Source: Paradesertivirga sp965650335
GTDB lineage: Bacteria; Bacteroidota; Bacteroidia; Sphingobacteriales; Sphingobacteriaceae
Reading direction: 5' to 3'
Assembly (NCBI GenBank): GCA_965650335.1
Contig: CBFGOI010000007.1
Coordinates: 1-64,000, forward strand
DNA: 64,000 nt
In this document: one piece after another, positions 7,500-16,655 of the stretch
Numbering within the stretch: position 1 is the first letter of the stretch
Layout of the letters: each line of letters starts with the position of its first letter
The notes under the pieces: generated by a model
The model's database searches: none
The model's input: the letters and a program-made list of their open reading frames with translations, nothing else
What the model was told of the DNA's origin: nothing
Made by a program: the position numbers and the translations under genes

Positions 7500-8744
7500 T
7501 TGTCATTTGAAAATTTAAATCTTATTGAGCCTCTTTTAAAGGCCCTTAAGACAGAAGGATATACGCATCCTACTCCCATTCAGGAACAATCGATTCCTGT
7601 GATTTTAAACAAAAAAGATCTTTTAGGCTGTGCACAAACAGGAACAGGTAAAACGGCTGCTTTTGCTTTGCCAATTTTGCAGTTGTTGTCTGATAAATCA
7701 GCTCAAACCTCTGGTCCGCGCCGTTTAAAGGCCTTAATTTTAAGCCCGACTCGCGAACTTGCCATTCAAATAGGTGAAAGTTTTACATCATATGGAAAAC
7801 ATACGGGTTTAAAACATGCAGTGATATTTGGTGGAGTTTCTGCACATCACCAGATTAATCAGTTAAGAAACGGAGTAGACATCCTGGTGGCTACACCCGG
7901 CCGCTTGCTTGATCTGATGGCTCAACGTGTAGTTGATTTGCAGTACATTCAACTTTTTGTATTGGATGAAGCAGATCGTATGCTTGATATGGGCTTTATC
8001 AATGACGTAAAGAAAGTTATTGCAAAACTTCCATACAAAAGACAAACCTTGTTTTTTTCTGCAACAATGCCGCCGGAAATTGCAAAGCTTGCGCATAGCA
8101 TTTTAAATAATCCGATTAAAGTAGAGGTTACACCTGTTTCTTCAACCGTCGAGAAAATCAGTCAAGGTATTTTTACGGTAGATAAAAAAGATAAATCAGC
8201 TCTTTTGGTTCATCTTTTAAAAGATGCGAGCATGACGAGTGTGTTAGTATTTACAAGAACTAAGCACGGAGCAGATAAATTAGTTAAGTCTTTAAACCGG
8301 GCAAATATTTCAGCGGAAGCTATCCATGGAAATAAATCTCAAAATGCAAGACAGAAAGCTTTAAGCGGTTTCAAAGCCGGAAGTCTAAGAATTTTGGTTG
8401 CAACAGATATTGCTGCCCGTGGTATTGATGTTGATGACCTTAAGTACGTGATTAATTTCGAATTGCCGAATCAGCCGGAAACGTATGTTCATAGAATTGG
8501 TCGTACAGGCAGGGCAGGATCGAGTGGTACAGCCTGGTCGTTCTGTGAATTTGAAGAGCAGCCATTTTTAAAAGATATTCAAAAGCTAACAGCGCAGGAA
8601 ATTCCATTGGTAGAAGATCATCCGTATCATGTAACCTTAAGAACTTTTTCTGGTGCTGCAGCAGGACAGGGGAAAAAACCTCAGGGAAGGCCATCGTCTG
8701 CAAGACCATCCTCAAAGCAAAGAAGAAAAGCTAGTTCTTATTAA
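7500..8744 (+). CDS. DEAD-box ATP-dependent RNA helicase, RhlE-like
   Basis: 414 residues. ATP-dependent RNA unwinding, likely in ribosome assembly or mRNA turnover at low temperature. Helicase core motifs in order: Q-motif (PTPIQEQSIP near 23), I AQTGTGKT near 45, Ia PTRELAIQ, GG, TPGRLLD near 130, II DEAD near 152, III SAT near 186, then ARGIDV near 305 and VI HRIGRTGRAG near 330. The C-terminal tail after residue 390 is short, basic and of low complexity (PQGRPSSARPSSKQRRK). The start is TTG; the MSFENLNL opening matches family members. Promoter and folded leader upstream, terminator downstream: single-gene unit. Confidence 0.93.
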   Translation: MSFENLNLIEPLLKALKTEGYTHPTPIQEQSIPVILNKKDLLGCAQTGTGKTAAFALPILQLLSDKSAQTSGPRRLKALILSPTRELAIQIGESFTSYGKHTGLKHAVIFGGVSAHHQINQLRNGVDILVATPGRLLDLMAQRVVDLQYIQLFVLDEADRMLDMGFINDVKKVIAKLPYKRQTLFFSATMPPEIAKLAHSILNNPIKVEVTPVSSTVEKISQGIFTVDKKDKSALLVHLLKDASMTSVLVFTRTKHGADKLVKSLNRANISAEAIHGNKSQNARQKALSGFKAGSLRILVATDIAARGIDVDDLKYVINFELPNQPETYVHRIGRTGRAGSSGTAWSFCEFEEQPFLKDIQKLTAQEIPLVEDHPYHVTLRTFSGAAAGQGKKPQGRPSSARPSSKQRRKASSY

Positions 8745-8768
8745 AAAGAGTTTGTTCCTTTTAATAGA

Positions 8769-8796
8769 AGCATTCGTTTATAGCGAGTGCTTTTTT
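8769..8796 (+). terminator. Terminator of the DEAD-box helicase gene
   Basis: AGCATTCG / CGAGTGCT stem (one wobble pair), 7-base loop, six T. Confidence 0.8.
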
Positions 8797-8831
8797 AGTT
8801 TAAAGTACTAAGATAGCTTTGGTTTTTTGCC

Positions 8832-11800
8832 CTAAGGGGCGTATTTTCGGTATAAAGAATCAGGGATTAACAGGGCGCCCTGGTAAAATTTCTCGTTCCG
8901 CTTTTTATACTTATTGAACTGGGCCCTTAAATAGGTCAGTTTTGATTTTTCCATGATTGGTTCTTCATCCATGTTTGACGAGAGGACGAAGAGAGTCTCG
9001 TTATTCAAATGGTAGTTGCCCATTACATAATCAATAGCGACGGATTTAGCTTGAATCAATGGATAACTATGTGCGTTTCTAAAACTTTGCGTGGTGTCTA
9101 AGCCATCGCCTATCCAACTTGCAACTGCGGGTCTTTTTAAATTATAGCTTGCATTAAGGAAAGCCAGAATACTTGGAGTTATATCAAAATGCGAGGATAC
9201 AGAAGCAAATTCTACTGCTTGTTTTAATAGAGGCGAATATATAATCAAGGGAACGTGATAGCGGTCTATTTTAGAACTCATTGGTAATTCCGGCATCCGG
9301 TGATCACCCGTTATCAGAAATATCGTGTTCTTATAATCAGCTCGTTTGGCATAATCTGAGAGGAATTTTTTTAATGAGTTATCCGCATATAATATACTGG
9401 CATATTTAGTATCAGAGTACCGGTAGCTAGTCTTTTTGGCTTCATTAAAATTTAATTCGTTCATTCTTCTTTCAAAGGCGGCCAGATATTCTTTCTGCTC
9501 GTTGATCAGGAACGGACTATGGGTTGACACGGTAAGTAAGACATCGAGCCTTGGTTTACTTGCGGATGCGTTTAGTTCAAGATATCGTCTGAAAAGCTCT
9601 GCGTCTCCATATCCCCAGGAAAAACCACCCTCAGAAGCAGGCATCTTTTTATACCCAGCAGGAAAAGTCGGCTCATCATTAATGAAATCGGTCTGATTCG
9701 CTGTCAGAAAACCTTTCATATTGTCGAACTTGGAATCTCCGCCATAATAAAAAGCAGTACTGTAACCATTCCGCTTTAAAATGTTTAGCAACGACAGGTG
9801 ATGGGGTAGTTCAGAACCCTGATCAAGAAATCCATTTTTACCAAAGGGAAGGGACCCTAGCAAGCTTGGCAAAACGGCAAAGGTTCGTCCGCCCTGGCTC
9901 AAGAAATTTTTCCAATATAAGCTGTGGTGAGATAATGAATCTATAAAAGGGGTAAAATTACCTAAATAAGCTCCTTCATTGGTGAAGGCTCGACCCAAAC
10001 CTTCGACAATTATAATTACAATAGTTGGGGGTGTTTCTGATTTGTCGAAAAAGGGTGACAAAACATCGGGTGTATTGTCGGTGCGGAGAAATGGATATTT
10101 ATTTTCATCAACATAGTTGAAAGGAACGGTAGCTAGTCCGTCAATGCTTTGAACGTCGTCTGATGCTGCATCCTTAATTTCGGAAGGGGAAAAGTGCCTC
10201 AAAGATTCTGAAATAAAAAAATCAGCCTTGTTAAGGGTTATGTTGTTTGCAAAGTCAGATTTGAATGGGCTTGATCTGAATGTTGAGGTGCCTAAGCAAA
10301 TAAGTGCCAACGAGACTAGTGGTAGTAATGCTGCCAGGTACGTGTGCAACTTAATTTTTTTAGGAAATATTGTGATTATACTGATGCTGACGGTTATTGT
10401 ACAGATTAAGTTAGTAATAGAAAGTAAATTAATCCCTCCGGAAGCCCGAAGTGTTTGTTTGATGTCGTCGGCCGTGTATCCATACAGATCAGCTCCAAGA
10501 GGAAGCAGGGATGTTGAAAAATATTCAATTAAGAGGAACTGTATGACGGAAAAAGAGGTTAAGAGAATAATAAAAATAACTTTGGCACCTTTTTTTGTGA
10601 GTTGATGGATGCCGATATAGACAAAATATAAAAGGAGGTTATACTTTAGCCAGAATAAAGCAGCATTTCTGAAAGCGGCCGGAATCATTCTTGAAAGATC
10701 CTCCGGGTATTCATGTAAAAAACCTACGTAGTTTACTTCAAAAAGAGCAAATAAGAGCAAAACTACGAGCCAGCTAATCGAAAAGGCAGCAAATGCATGC
10801 GTTCCTTCTATCCATCTGCTTTTAAAAGTTGAAGGGGGCGTATCTACTTTAGGAGTATTTATCACCTCGGGTGCAGAAATTGGCACAGCAACCATAGTGG
10901 GGGCATCAAGTTTTTTCGTAGCAAATCCTTGCCTCGTCATCTCGCCCCATGCACTTTTCTTTTGTAAAAAGTCAACATTCCCTTCTATGGCAGACCATAC
11001 AACGAATGGATGAAAGATAAAAGGCTCTAATAATGCCGTGAGTATTAGTTTAAAAACATCTTTTGGATCTTTGTATTGATTATACGTCATCACCTCCATC
11101 AAGATGGCAAAAACCGAATACAAAAAGCCAAAACTTAAGATGAAACTGAGCAGGTAAAAAAAGCTTTTCCAATCTGTTTCTCCGAATAGAGCAAAAAAAA
11201 CAAACACAATCACTCCAAAAAACTCGATAATTGGAGCCAGAAATTCAAAAAAGAACCAATAAGGGTAGCTTAACATCCCAACTAATCCATACTTGGGATT
11301 GAAAAACATTTTTTTGTGGAAAAGAAGCGTTTCGATCGTTCCGCGAGTCCAGCGGTTACGTTGGCGCCCTAAAATTTTAAATGAGGAAGGTGCTTCTGTC
11401 CAGCACAAAGGATCCGGAATAAAGGTTACCCTGTATGGAACCTTTTGTTCTTCCATATAACGGCGCATTCTCACCACGAGTTCCATGTCTTCGCCAACGG
11501 TCTTATGATTGTACCCTCCGCAATTGATTGCAATTTCTTTATCGAAGGCGCCAAACGCTCCTGAAATTAATAATAAACCGTTTATACGGCTCCAAGCCAT
11601 CCTTCCAAGTAAGAAAGCACGGATATATTCAAGGGTTTGAACCCGGGCTAAGAAGCTGTCTGCTAAATTAATCTTGATCAATCGACCGTCTTCAATTTCG
11701 CAGCCATTTGCGATTCTGACCACTCCGCCGGTCGCAATAACCCGCTCCTTGGTAGTTTCCAAAAAAGGTTTTGCAAGCTTTAAAAGTGCATCTTGTTCTA

Positions 11801-12329
11801 AAATGCAGTCCACATCAATACAAACTATATAGTCGTTGGATGAGATGTTAATGCCCACATTTAAGGCATCCGCTTTTCCGCCGTTTTCTTTATCAACTAC
11901 AACCAGCTTACTGTAAACAGGATTAGTGCTTTTATAAACACCTCTCACCTTTTTAGTAGAGATTTGTTCATTATAAAAGAAGTCGACTTTTTGCAAGTCG
12001 AAATTATCTACAAGCTTTTGCAGGCAATCATCTTTGCTGCCGTCGTTTATGATAATTACTTCGAGATTATTGTAGTGAATCGATAATAAAGAACGTGCAT
12101 TTTCTACCACTGTGGCCCCTTCATTATAAGCAGGTGCCAAAATGCTCATTGAAGGCGCTTCGGGAGAAACTGCCAGAATCCGGTAATCGGCGAAACTGTT
12201 TTTATTAAGGTATTCTTTTACCGCACCAATGGAATACAAACCGATGCAGATATAAGCAAGCAACAAGGTTATCGAATAGAACAATAACATGCCTACAGAG
12301 ATATCCACTATGAAGTCTATCCATCCCAT
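8832..12329 (-). CDS. GT2 glycosyltransferase fused to LTA-synthase/sulfatase-fold domain
   Basis: 1165 residues. Residues 1-480: a membrane-bound processive-type GT2 (PgaC/BcsA-like): N-terminal membrane helix, APAYNEG near 65, INDGSKDD near 95, DVDC near 172, GED near 280, QRNRW near 323, then several helices. Residues about 505-690: more membrane helices, as in LtaS-type proteins. Residues 770-1165: alkaline-phosphatase-superfamily domain resembling LTA synthase or phosphoethanolamine transferases, with a metal-ligand VEG near 775, a likely nucleophile Thr in GGRTFAV near 815, STHSPF near 937 and TGDH near 1010. One chain could therefore polymerise a glycan and transfer a phospho-group to it; that is inference. 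Its ATG overlaps the stop codon of the HEAT gene (TAATG), so translation is probably coupled. Confidence 0.85.
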   Translation of the reverse strand: MGWIDFIVDISVGMLLFYSITLLLAYICIGLYSIGAVKEYLNKNSFADYRILAVSPEAPSMSILAPAYNEGATVVENARSLLSIHYNNLEVIIINDGSKDDCLQKLVDNFDLQKVDFFYNEQISTKKVRGVYKSTNPVYSKLVVVDKENGGKADALNVGINISSNDYIVCIDVDCILEQDALLKLAKPFLETTKERVIATGGVVRIANGCEIEDGRLIKINLADSFLARVQTLEYIRAFLLGRMAWSRINGLLLISGAFGAFDKEIAINCGGYNHKTVGEDMELVVRMRRYMEEQKVPYRVTFIPDPLCWTEAPSSFKILGRQRNRWTRGTIETLLFHKKMFFNPKYGLVGMLSYPYWFFFEFLAPIIEFFGVIVFVFFALFGETDWKSFFYLLSFILSFGFLYSVFAILMEVMTYNQYKDPKDVFKLILTALLEPFIFHPFVVWSAIEGNVDFLQKKSAWGEMTRQGFATKKLDAPTMVAVPISAPEVINTPKVDTPPSTFKSRWIEGTHAFAAFSISWLVVLLLFALFEVNYVGFLHEYPEDLSRMIPAAFRNAALFWLKYNLLLYFVYIGIHQLTKKGAKVIFIILLTSFSVIQFLLIEYFSTSLLPLGADLYGYTADDIKQTLRASGGINLLSITNLICTITVSISIITIFPKKIKLHTYLAALLPLVSLALICLGTSTFRSSPFKSDFANNITLNKADFFISESLRHFSPSEIKDAASDDVQSIDGLATVPFNYVDENKYPFLRTDNTPDVLSPFFDKSETPPTIVIIIVEGLGRAFTNEGAYLGNFTPFIDSLSHHSLYWKNFLSQGGRTFAVLPSLLGSLPFGKNGFLDQGSELPHHLSLLNILKRNGYSTAFYYGGDSKFDNMKGFLTANQTDFINDEPTFPAGYKKMPASEGGFSWGYGDAELFRRYLELNASASKPRLDVLLTVSTHSPFLINEQKEYLAAFERRMNELNFNEAKKTSYRYSDTKYASILYADNSLKKFLSDYAKRADYKNTIFLITGDHRMPELPMSSKIDRYHVPLIIYSPLLKQAVEFASVSSHFDITPSILAFLNASYNLKRPAVASWIGDGLDTTQSFRNAHSYPLIQAKSVAIDYVMGNYHLNNETLFVLSSNMDEEPIMEKSKLTYLRAQFNKYKKRNEKFYQGALLIPDSLYRKYAP

Positions 12330-13390
12330 TATTTTCGTTCCATTTGTATTTGTTGAATTATCTCATTCAACGGGAAATGAGCGGCCATAGGATGCTTTTC
12401 TATGATTTCCAGACCTTCTTCACCGCAGTTAAACAATGCTCGGGTTGCGGCTAGCTTTATTTGATTGTCTTCGGAATTTAGTTGTTTTTCCAAAAAAGAA
12501 ATGCTCTCTGGCGAAGCAATTTCTTTTAATGCTTTTAAGATTGCAAGCTGATGAGTTTTGGATTCATTGTTATAAATCCTCATCAAATGCCAGGCCGTAG
12601 TATCTTCGTAGATTTCTTTTAAGCAGTTTATTGCCTGTAAACGAACTTTAGGATTATTATGCTTTAGACATTCTACAATTTTATCGTACAGTTGAAACTG
12701 GTGATAGGAGGCCGAAAGCTTCAATGCGAAAATTATTACGGTGTCGTTTTTAGATTTTAGCCAATCGTCTATTCCTTTAAATTCGCTTGACGATATGTTT
12801 GATAATTCTTTTAACAAGTTAATCTGATGCCATTCTGAAATGGGATAGGTGATTTCATTTAAAAAGCTAAGGCCTTCGAATCCGTTAAATTTTACAATAC
12901 TTGTTTGGGCTTCCATTCGGATGTACTCGTTTTTATGATTTGTCAATTCATAAAGTTCAGGAGTGAAGTCCTGAAGTTGCATAGTTGAGACTTCCTGTAT
13001 CGCTTTGGCTCTTTTGTGCCACTTAAAGTGATGTAAATTCTTTTCAGAATCTTTTCTCAAATTAAGTTGAATGTAAAGCTTCGATAGGTTTTCTGATGCG
13101 ATACCCGCCAGGTTTTTGCTGCTCACAACCAACTCGTCAATTAAAGTTTGCCTGAACAGCGGCTTTTTAAGAAGTTCTTTAATTTTTTGGTTTATTGGAA
13201 TCAGATCGCCACCTTCTTCTTCAAAAAAGATTGCTTTTGTAATTAATACATTGGTTTTTACCAGCCATCTGTTTCTTTCTTTATCCCGTTTGTTTTTAGC
13301 GAGTAACACAAAGGACATGACCACCAAAAGCACTAGCATGAAGGCCGATAGGAAAATGGTAAAAAATAAAAGATGTCCGGGTGTTATCAT
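12329..13390 (-). CDS. HEAT-repeat protein with N-terminal membrane anchor
   Basis: 353 residues. One membrane helix at 5-30 followed by a charged linker, then an alpha-solenoid of HEAT-like repeats from about residue 115 to the end (motifs such as NEYIRMEAQTSIVKF, NPKVRLQAINCLKEI and DNQIKLAATRALFNC). No catalytic residues are visible; the solenoid most likely serves as a cytoplasmic scaffold. It lies 14 bp after the response regulator and overlaps the GT2-LTA fusion by one base, so it probably supports or regulates that enzyme. Trios of regulator, HEAT protein and GT2 transferase occur in Bacteroidota polysaccharide loci; this is from memory. Confidence 0.8.
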   Translation of the reverse strand: MITPGHLLFFTIFLSAFMLVLLVVMSFVLLAKNKRDKERNRWLVKTNVLITKAIFFEEEGGDLIPINQKIKELLKKPLFRQTLIDELVVSSKNLAGIASENLSKLYIQLNLRKDSEKNLHHFKWHKRAKAIQEVSTMQLQDFTPELYELTNHKNEYIRMEAQTSIVKFNGFEGLSFLNEITYPISEWHQINLLKELSNISSSEFKGIDDWLKSKNDTVIIFALKLSASYHQFQLYDKIVECLKHNNPKVRLQAINCLKEIYEDTTAWHLMRIYNNESKTHQLAILKALKEIASPESISFLEKQLNSEDNQIKLAATRALFNCGEEGLEIIEKHPMAAHFPLNEIIQQIQMERK

Positions 13391-13404
13391 TTAAATAACA
13401 GAGA

Positions 13405-13761
13405 CTAAGACATGAAGCGGCGCACTCTTACTGAAAGCTCGTTCGGACTGAATGGTTTAGTATTGTAATCGTCCGCACGCAGTTGAAATGCCTCCAGAAC
13501 AACGTTTTCCTGGCCCATAGCAGATAAAATAATGACTGGAATTCTTTTTCCAGTCATTTGTCTGACAAAACCAATTATTTCCATGCCGGATGTAAAAGGC
13601 ATCATCAGATCTGTGATTATTAAATCAGGGACAATTTGTTCGATTTGGCTTAATGCCTCCCTTCCGTCTCGGGTTGAAAAGACTGTATGACCATCCTTCT
13701 TAAGTCTGAACTCAAGTGTTTTCAGCATTAAAAGATCATCGTCCGCTATGAGTATTTTCAT
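13405..13761 (-). CDS. Stand-alone response regulator receiver domain
   Basis: 118 residues, a receiver domain with no output domain. Acidic pocket DDD at 7-9, phospho-acceptor Asp in ITDLMMP near 51, Ser in ILSAMG near 80 and the conserved Lys in TKPFSP near 104. It is the first gene of the cassette with the HEAT protein and the GT2-LTA fusion, so it probably acts by protein contact on one of them rather than on DNA. No kinase is adjacent. Confidence 0.9.
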   Translation of the reverse strand: MKILIADDDLLMLKTLEFRLKKDGHTVFSTRDGREALSQIEQIVPDLIITDLMMPFTSGMEIIGFVRQMTGKRIPVIILSAMGQENVVLEAFQLRADDYNTKPFSPNELSVRVRRFMS

Positions 13762-13845
13762 ATTGAGAGTGTTTTATAAAGATAGCGCCTTGTTTAATTT
13801 TTTACTTTACCGTAAAACCGCTAAAAAGGTTACAAAAATGTATCT

Positions 13846-14541
13846 TTATTTTTTGAGCATTAGTCTCGCGAGATACTGATCATGTCCATCTTCGAAAATA
13901 ATCTCGCATGTAAAGCCAAGATTGGAGGAGATGCTGGACATCAGAGTTTTATCTACATATACCCAATCGAAACAATCGCCCTTTATTCCTTTGTATTCAT
14001 ATTGATAGGATACTTCGCCAAAGTAGTTTTCTTCAGGAAAAGATGTCTCATCATACAGATACGATATATCTGACGAATCAAAAATAATTTGCCCCCCTGA
14101 CTTTAATAATTTTTTACAGTGATTGAGCAGTAGCGAAACGTTTTCAATAGTTCCCGCCAGACCTATGCCGTTCATTAGCAATAATAGAGTTTGGTATTTT
14201 CCGGCCTGAAAAGAGAAAAAATTTTTATTGATTATTTGTTTCACGCCCCTCTGCTTCATAATGTCGCATGCAAGGCTCGAGATTTCAAGTGCTGAAACAT
14301 CAAAACCCGATTGCTGCAGGGTTAAGGTGTGACTTCCAACACCAGCTCCAATATCTAATATATTCCCTTTGCAATTTTTTAATGCGCAAAGTTCCAGATC
14401 AGGCATTTCTGATGAATCTCTGAAAAAAATATCTACGGGCATTTCTTCGGGATCCCCATAAGAGTTATGCAACCACAAAATTTCAGCGGCATCATTATTG
14501 AATTGATCTAACAGCGCACTTCCGAAAACATCCATATTCAT
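13846..14541 (-). CDS. Class I SAM-dependent methyltransferase
   Basis: 231 residues. Rossmann SAM-binding signature ILDIGAGVGSHTL near 60, acidic ALEIS near 83, and a LLLMNGIGLAGTIE stretch near 120 at the motif IV position; the remainder is the Methyltransf_25/11 fold. Substrate unknown. It is separated from the response regulator by 84 bp and is transcribed divergently from the L,D-transpeptidase at 14630, with the shared upstream region only 88 bp long. Confidence 0.8.
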   Translation of the reverse strand: MNMDVFGSALLDQFNNDAAEILWLHNSYGDPEEMPVDIFFRDSSEMPDLELCALKNCKGNILDIGAGVGSHTLTLQQSGFDVSALEISSLACDIMKQRGVKQIINKNFFSFQAGKYQTLLLLMNGIGLAGTIENVSLLLNHCKKLLKSGGQIIFDSSDISYLYDETSFPEENYFGEVSYQYEYKGIKGDCFDWVYVDKTLMSSISSNLGFTCEIIFEDGHDQYLARLMLKK

Positions 14542-14629
14542 CTTTTGGCGGATAAAAGTATCAGAATAAGTACCGTATTAAAAACATTAACGATTTTAAA
14601 CGTTTAACCACTAATTATACTATTTACAA

Positions 14630-16312
14630 ATGAGTACAAAAATGTTAGGTAATCAGCACAGATTTTCACATTCAGGAATTTATATTTTCACACTTCTTAT
14701 TTTTTCTTTGATTATAAGTAACTGTAAAAACAAAGACAAAGTAACCATGGGTAAACAACCCATATTGGATAGTGTGTACATTATGAAGTACATGAAATCT
14801 GAGCCGCAATTTAAAGAGCATTTGGATTGGGCGAAGAAATTTTACAAAGAAAGAAAGTTTACCCTCGGATGGTTTAAAGACCATAAGCTGGTTCCACAGG
14901 CCCAAAAGATGTTTAATGTTATTAATAAATCATACGAAGAAGGCTTAGATCCGAAAGAATATCAACTATTCAGTCTGGAAGAGAAGCTTAAGGAGCTTGA
15001 AGATGTAAAAAAAGACACCGCCAAGTTTAACGATTTGGAAAAGAAACTTGACATTGCTTTATCTGCAACCTATTTCAATTTTGCTGATGATTATTATCGC
15101 GGCCTAGTGGCTCCCAGAGAAAATAAGGAGGTTGAATGGGATGTAAAGCGAAATAAAATTAAACTTCACAAAGCTTTACTAACAATGTTAGGCGCCCGGA
15201 AAAGTAAGTATCCTTATGCCGGGTTCCAGCCATTACATCCGGAATATGCCAATTTAAAAAAAGCTCTTGCCCGGTACCGTGAAATACAGAAAGCTGGTGG
15301 CTGGCCAAGTATACCAGAAAATACCAAATTAAAACCCGGACAAAGTTCTTCAGTGGTTCCCTTATTAAATAAAAGGCTGGCAGATTTGCTGGGAAGAGGG
15401 GAAAGTTCAACCGCATCTGCAGATAGTTCTGTTTACGGCCCCAGACTGGTAAACGCGGTAAAAAAATTCCAGGAATTGCACGGGCAGACTCCGGATGGTA
15501 ATATTGGTCCAGCAACTGTTAAATTATTGAATGTCCCCATTCAAAACCGTATCCGGCAGATTATTATAAACATGGAAAGATGGCGCTGGATTCCTAAAAG
15601 TTTCGAACCAAGCTATTTGCTGGTAAATATTCCGGAATATAAACTGCATGTGATAGAAAATTCGAAAGAAGTGATGAGTATGAATGTGATTGTGGGTAAA
15701 ACTATGAACGAAACTCCGATTTTTAGTGATAAACTCGAGCATGTTGTTTTGGCCCCTTATTGGAATATCCCCCCTAATATTTTAAGAGAAGAAATAGCTC
15801 CTAAAATTATGAGCGATCCGGGATATCTGGATCGATTAAATATGGAGGTTGTTACCAATAAAGGAAGCGTTGTAAGTGCATCATCTGTTGACTGGAGTCA
15901 GGCCGGCTCGGAAGGGTTTGGTTATATTGTTAGAAAAAGGCCTGGCCCTGAAAATGATTTAGGAAATGTGAAGTTCATCTTCCCCAACGAGGATAATATT
16001 TATTTGCATGATACACCCCACGACGAATTATTCAGTCAGTCTAAAAGAGGTTTTAGCCATGGCTGTGTAAGGGTAGAAAAACCTATCGATCTTGCAGTTT
16101 ACTTATTGCGAAATGTAAACGGTTGGGATAGGGCACATATCATGCGTCAGATAGCTACCGGAAAAGAAAGATATGTTAATGTTAAACAAAAACTTCCGGT
16201 GTATCTGGTTTATTTTACAGCCAAAGCCGATGCCAATGGAAACGTTCAATTTTACGACGATTTGTATGGGCATGATGCAAAGTTAGCTTCTATGTATTTT
16301 AGCAGATTGTAA
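14630..16312 (+). CDS. L,D-transpeptidase, YcbB-like lipoprotein
   Basis: 560 residues. Crosslinks peptidoglycan by 3-3 bonds or attaches proteins to it, in the periplasm. Basic and hydrophobic N-terminus ending in the lipobox-like LIISNC (Cys near 32). Then an alpha-helical region, a peptidoglycan-binding domain at about 235-300 (LVNAVKKFQELHG, TPDGNIGPAT) and the YkuD catalytic domain at 320-500 with SHGCVRVE (Cys near 480) and the upstream His in NIYLHDTPH. A second family member is at 37549. Start could also be the ATG at 14642. Confidence 0.92.
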   Translation: MSTKMLGNQHRFSHSGIYIFTLLIFSLIISNCKNKDKVTMGKQPILDSVYIMKYMKSEPQFKEHLDWAKKFYKERKFTLGWFKDHKLVPQAQKMFNVINKSYEEGLDPKEYQLFSLEEKLKELEDVKKDTAKFNDLEKKLDIALSATYFNFADDYYRGLVAPRENKEVEWDVKRNKIKLHKALLTMLGARKSKYPYAGFQPLHPEYANLKKALARYREIQKAGGWPSIPENTKLKPGQSSSVVPLLNKRLADLLGRGESSTASADSSVYGPRLVNAVKKFQELHGQTPDGNIGPATVKLLNVPIQNRIRQIIINMERWRWIPKSFEPSYLLVNIPEYKLHVIENSKEVMSMNVIVGKTMNETPIFSDKLEHVVLAPYWNIPPNILREEIAPKIMSDPGYLDRLNMEVVTNKGSVVSASSVDWSQAGSEGFGYIVRKRPGPENDLGNVKFIFPNEDNIYLHDTPHDELFSQSKRGFSHGCVRVEKPIDLAVYLLRNVNGWDRAHIMRQIATGKERYVNVKQKLPVYLVYFTAKADANGNVQFYDDLYGHDAKLASMYFSRL

Positions 16313-16395
16313 CACAAAACCTTGTAAAAGGGTAAACCATAAGGACTGATATAAGAATTAATTTCCGGACCTGGGATTTTATGTAAGTTTGAAAC

Positions 16396-16614
16396 ATGGA
16401 TCCGGAAATTCTTATGAACCTCGTAAGCATGAAAATGCCTTTTGGGAAATATCAAGGCAACTTAATTTGCAACCTGCCTGAAAGTTACCTGGTGTGGTTT
16501 AAACAAAAAGGATTCCCTGCAGGTAAGTTAGGGATACTTCTTTCTACTATGTATGAGATTAGACTTAATGGCTTAGAGTATTTATTGACGCCATTAAAGT
16601 CGATGAAAAAGTAA
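16396..16614 (+). CDS. DUF3820 family small protein
   Basis: 72 residues. Shows the whole DUF3820 pattern: MPFGKYQG near 14, LPESYLVWF near 27, KGFPAGKLG near 36 and NGLEYLL near 60. Relatives are sometimes labelled quorum-sensing-regulated virulence factor from a structural study; that does not establish a function here. Independent short gene 83 bp after the L,D-transpeptidase on the same strand. Confidence 0.85.
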   Translation: MDPEILMNLVSMKMPFGKYQGNLICNLPESYLVWFKQKGFPAGKLGILLSTMYEIRLNGLEYLLTPLKSMKK

Positions 16615-16655
16615 ATCTGTTTTCCCGAGACACCCAAGCTGGTAAAAAAATGTAT

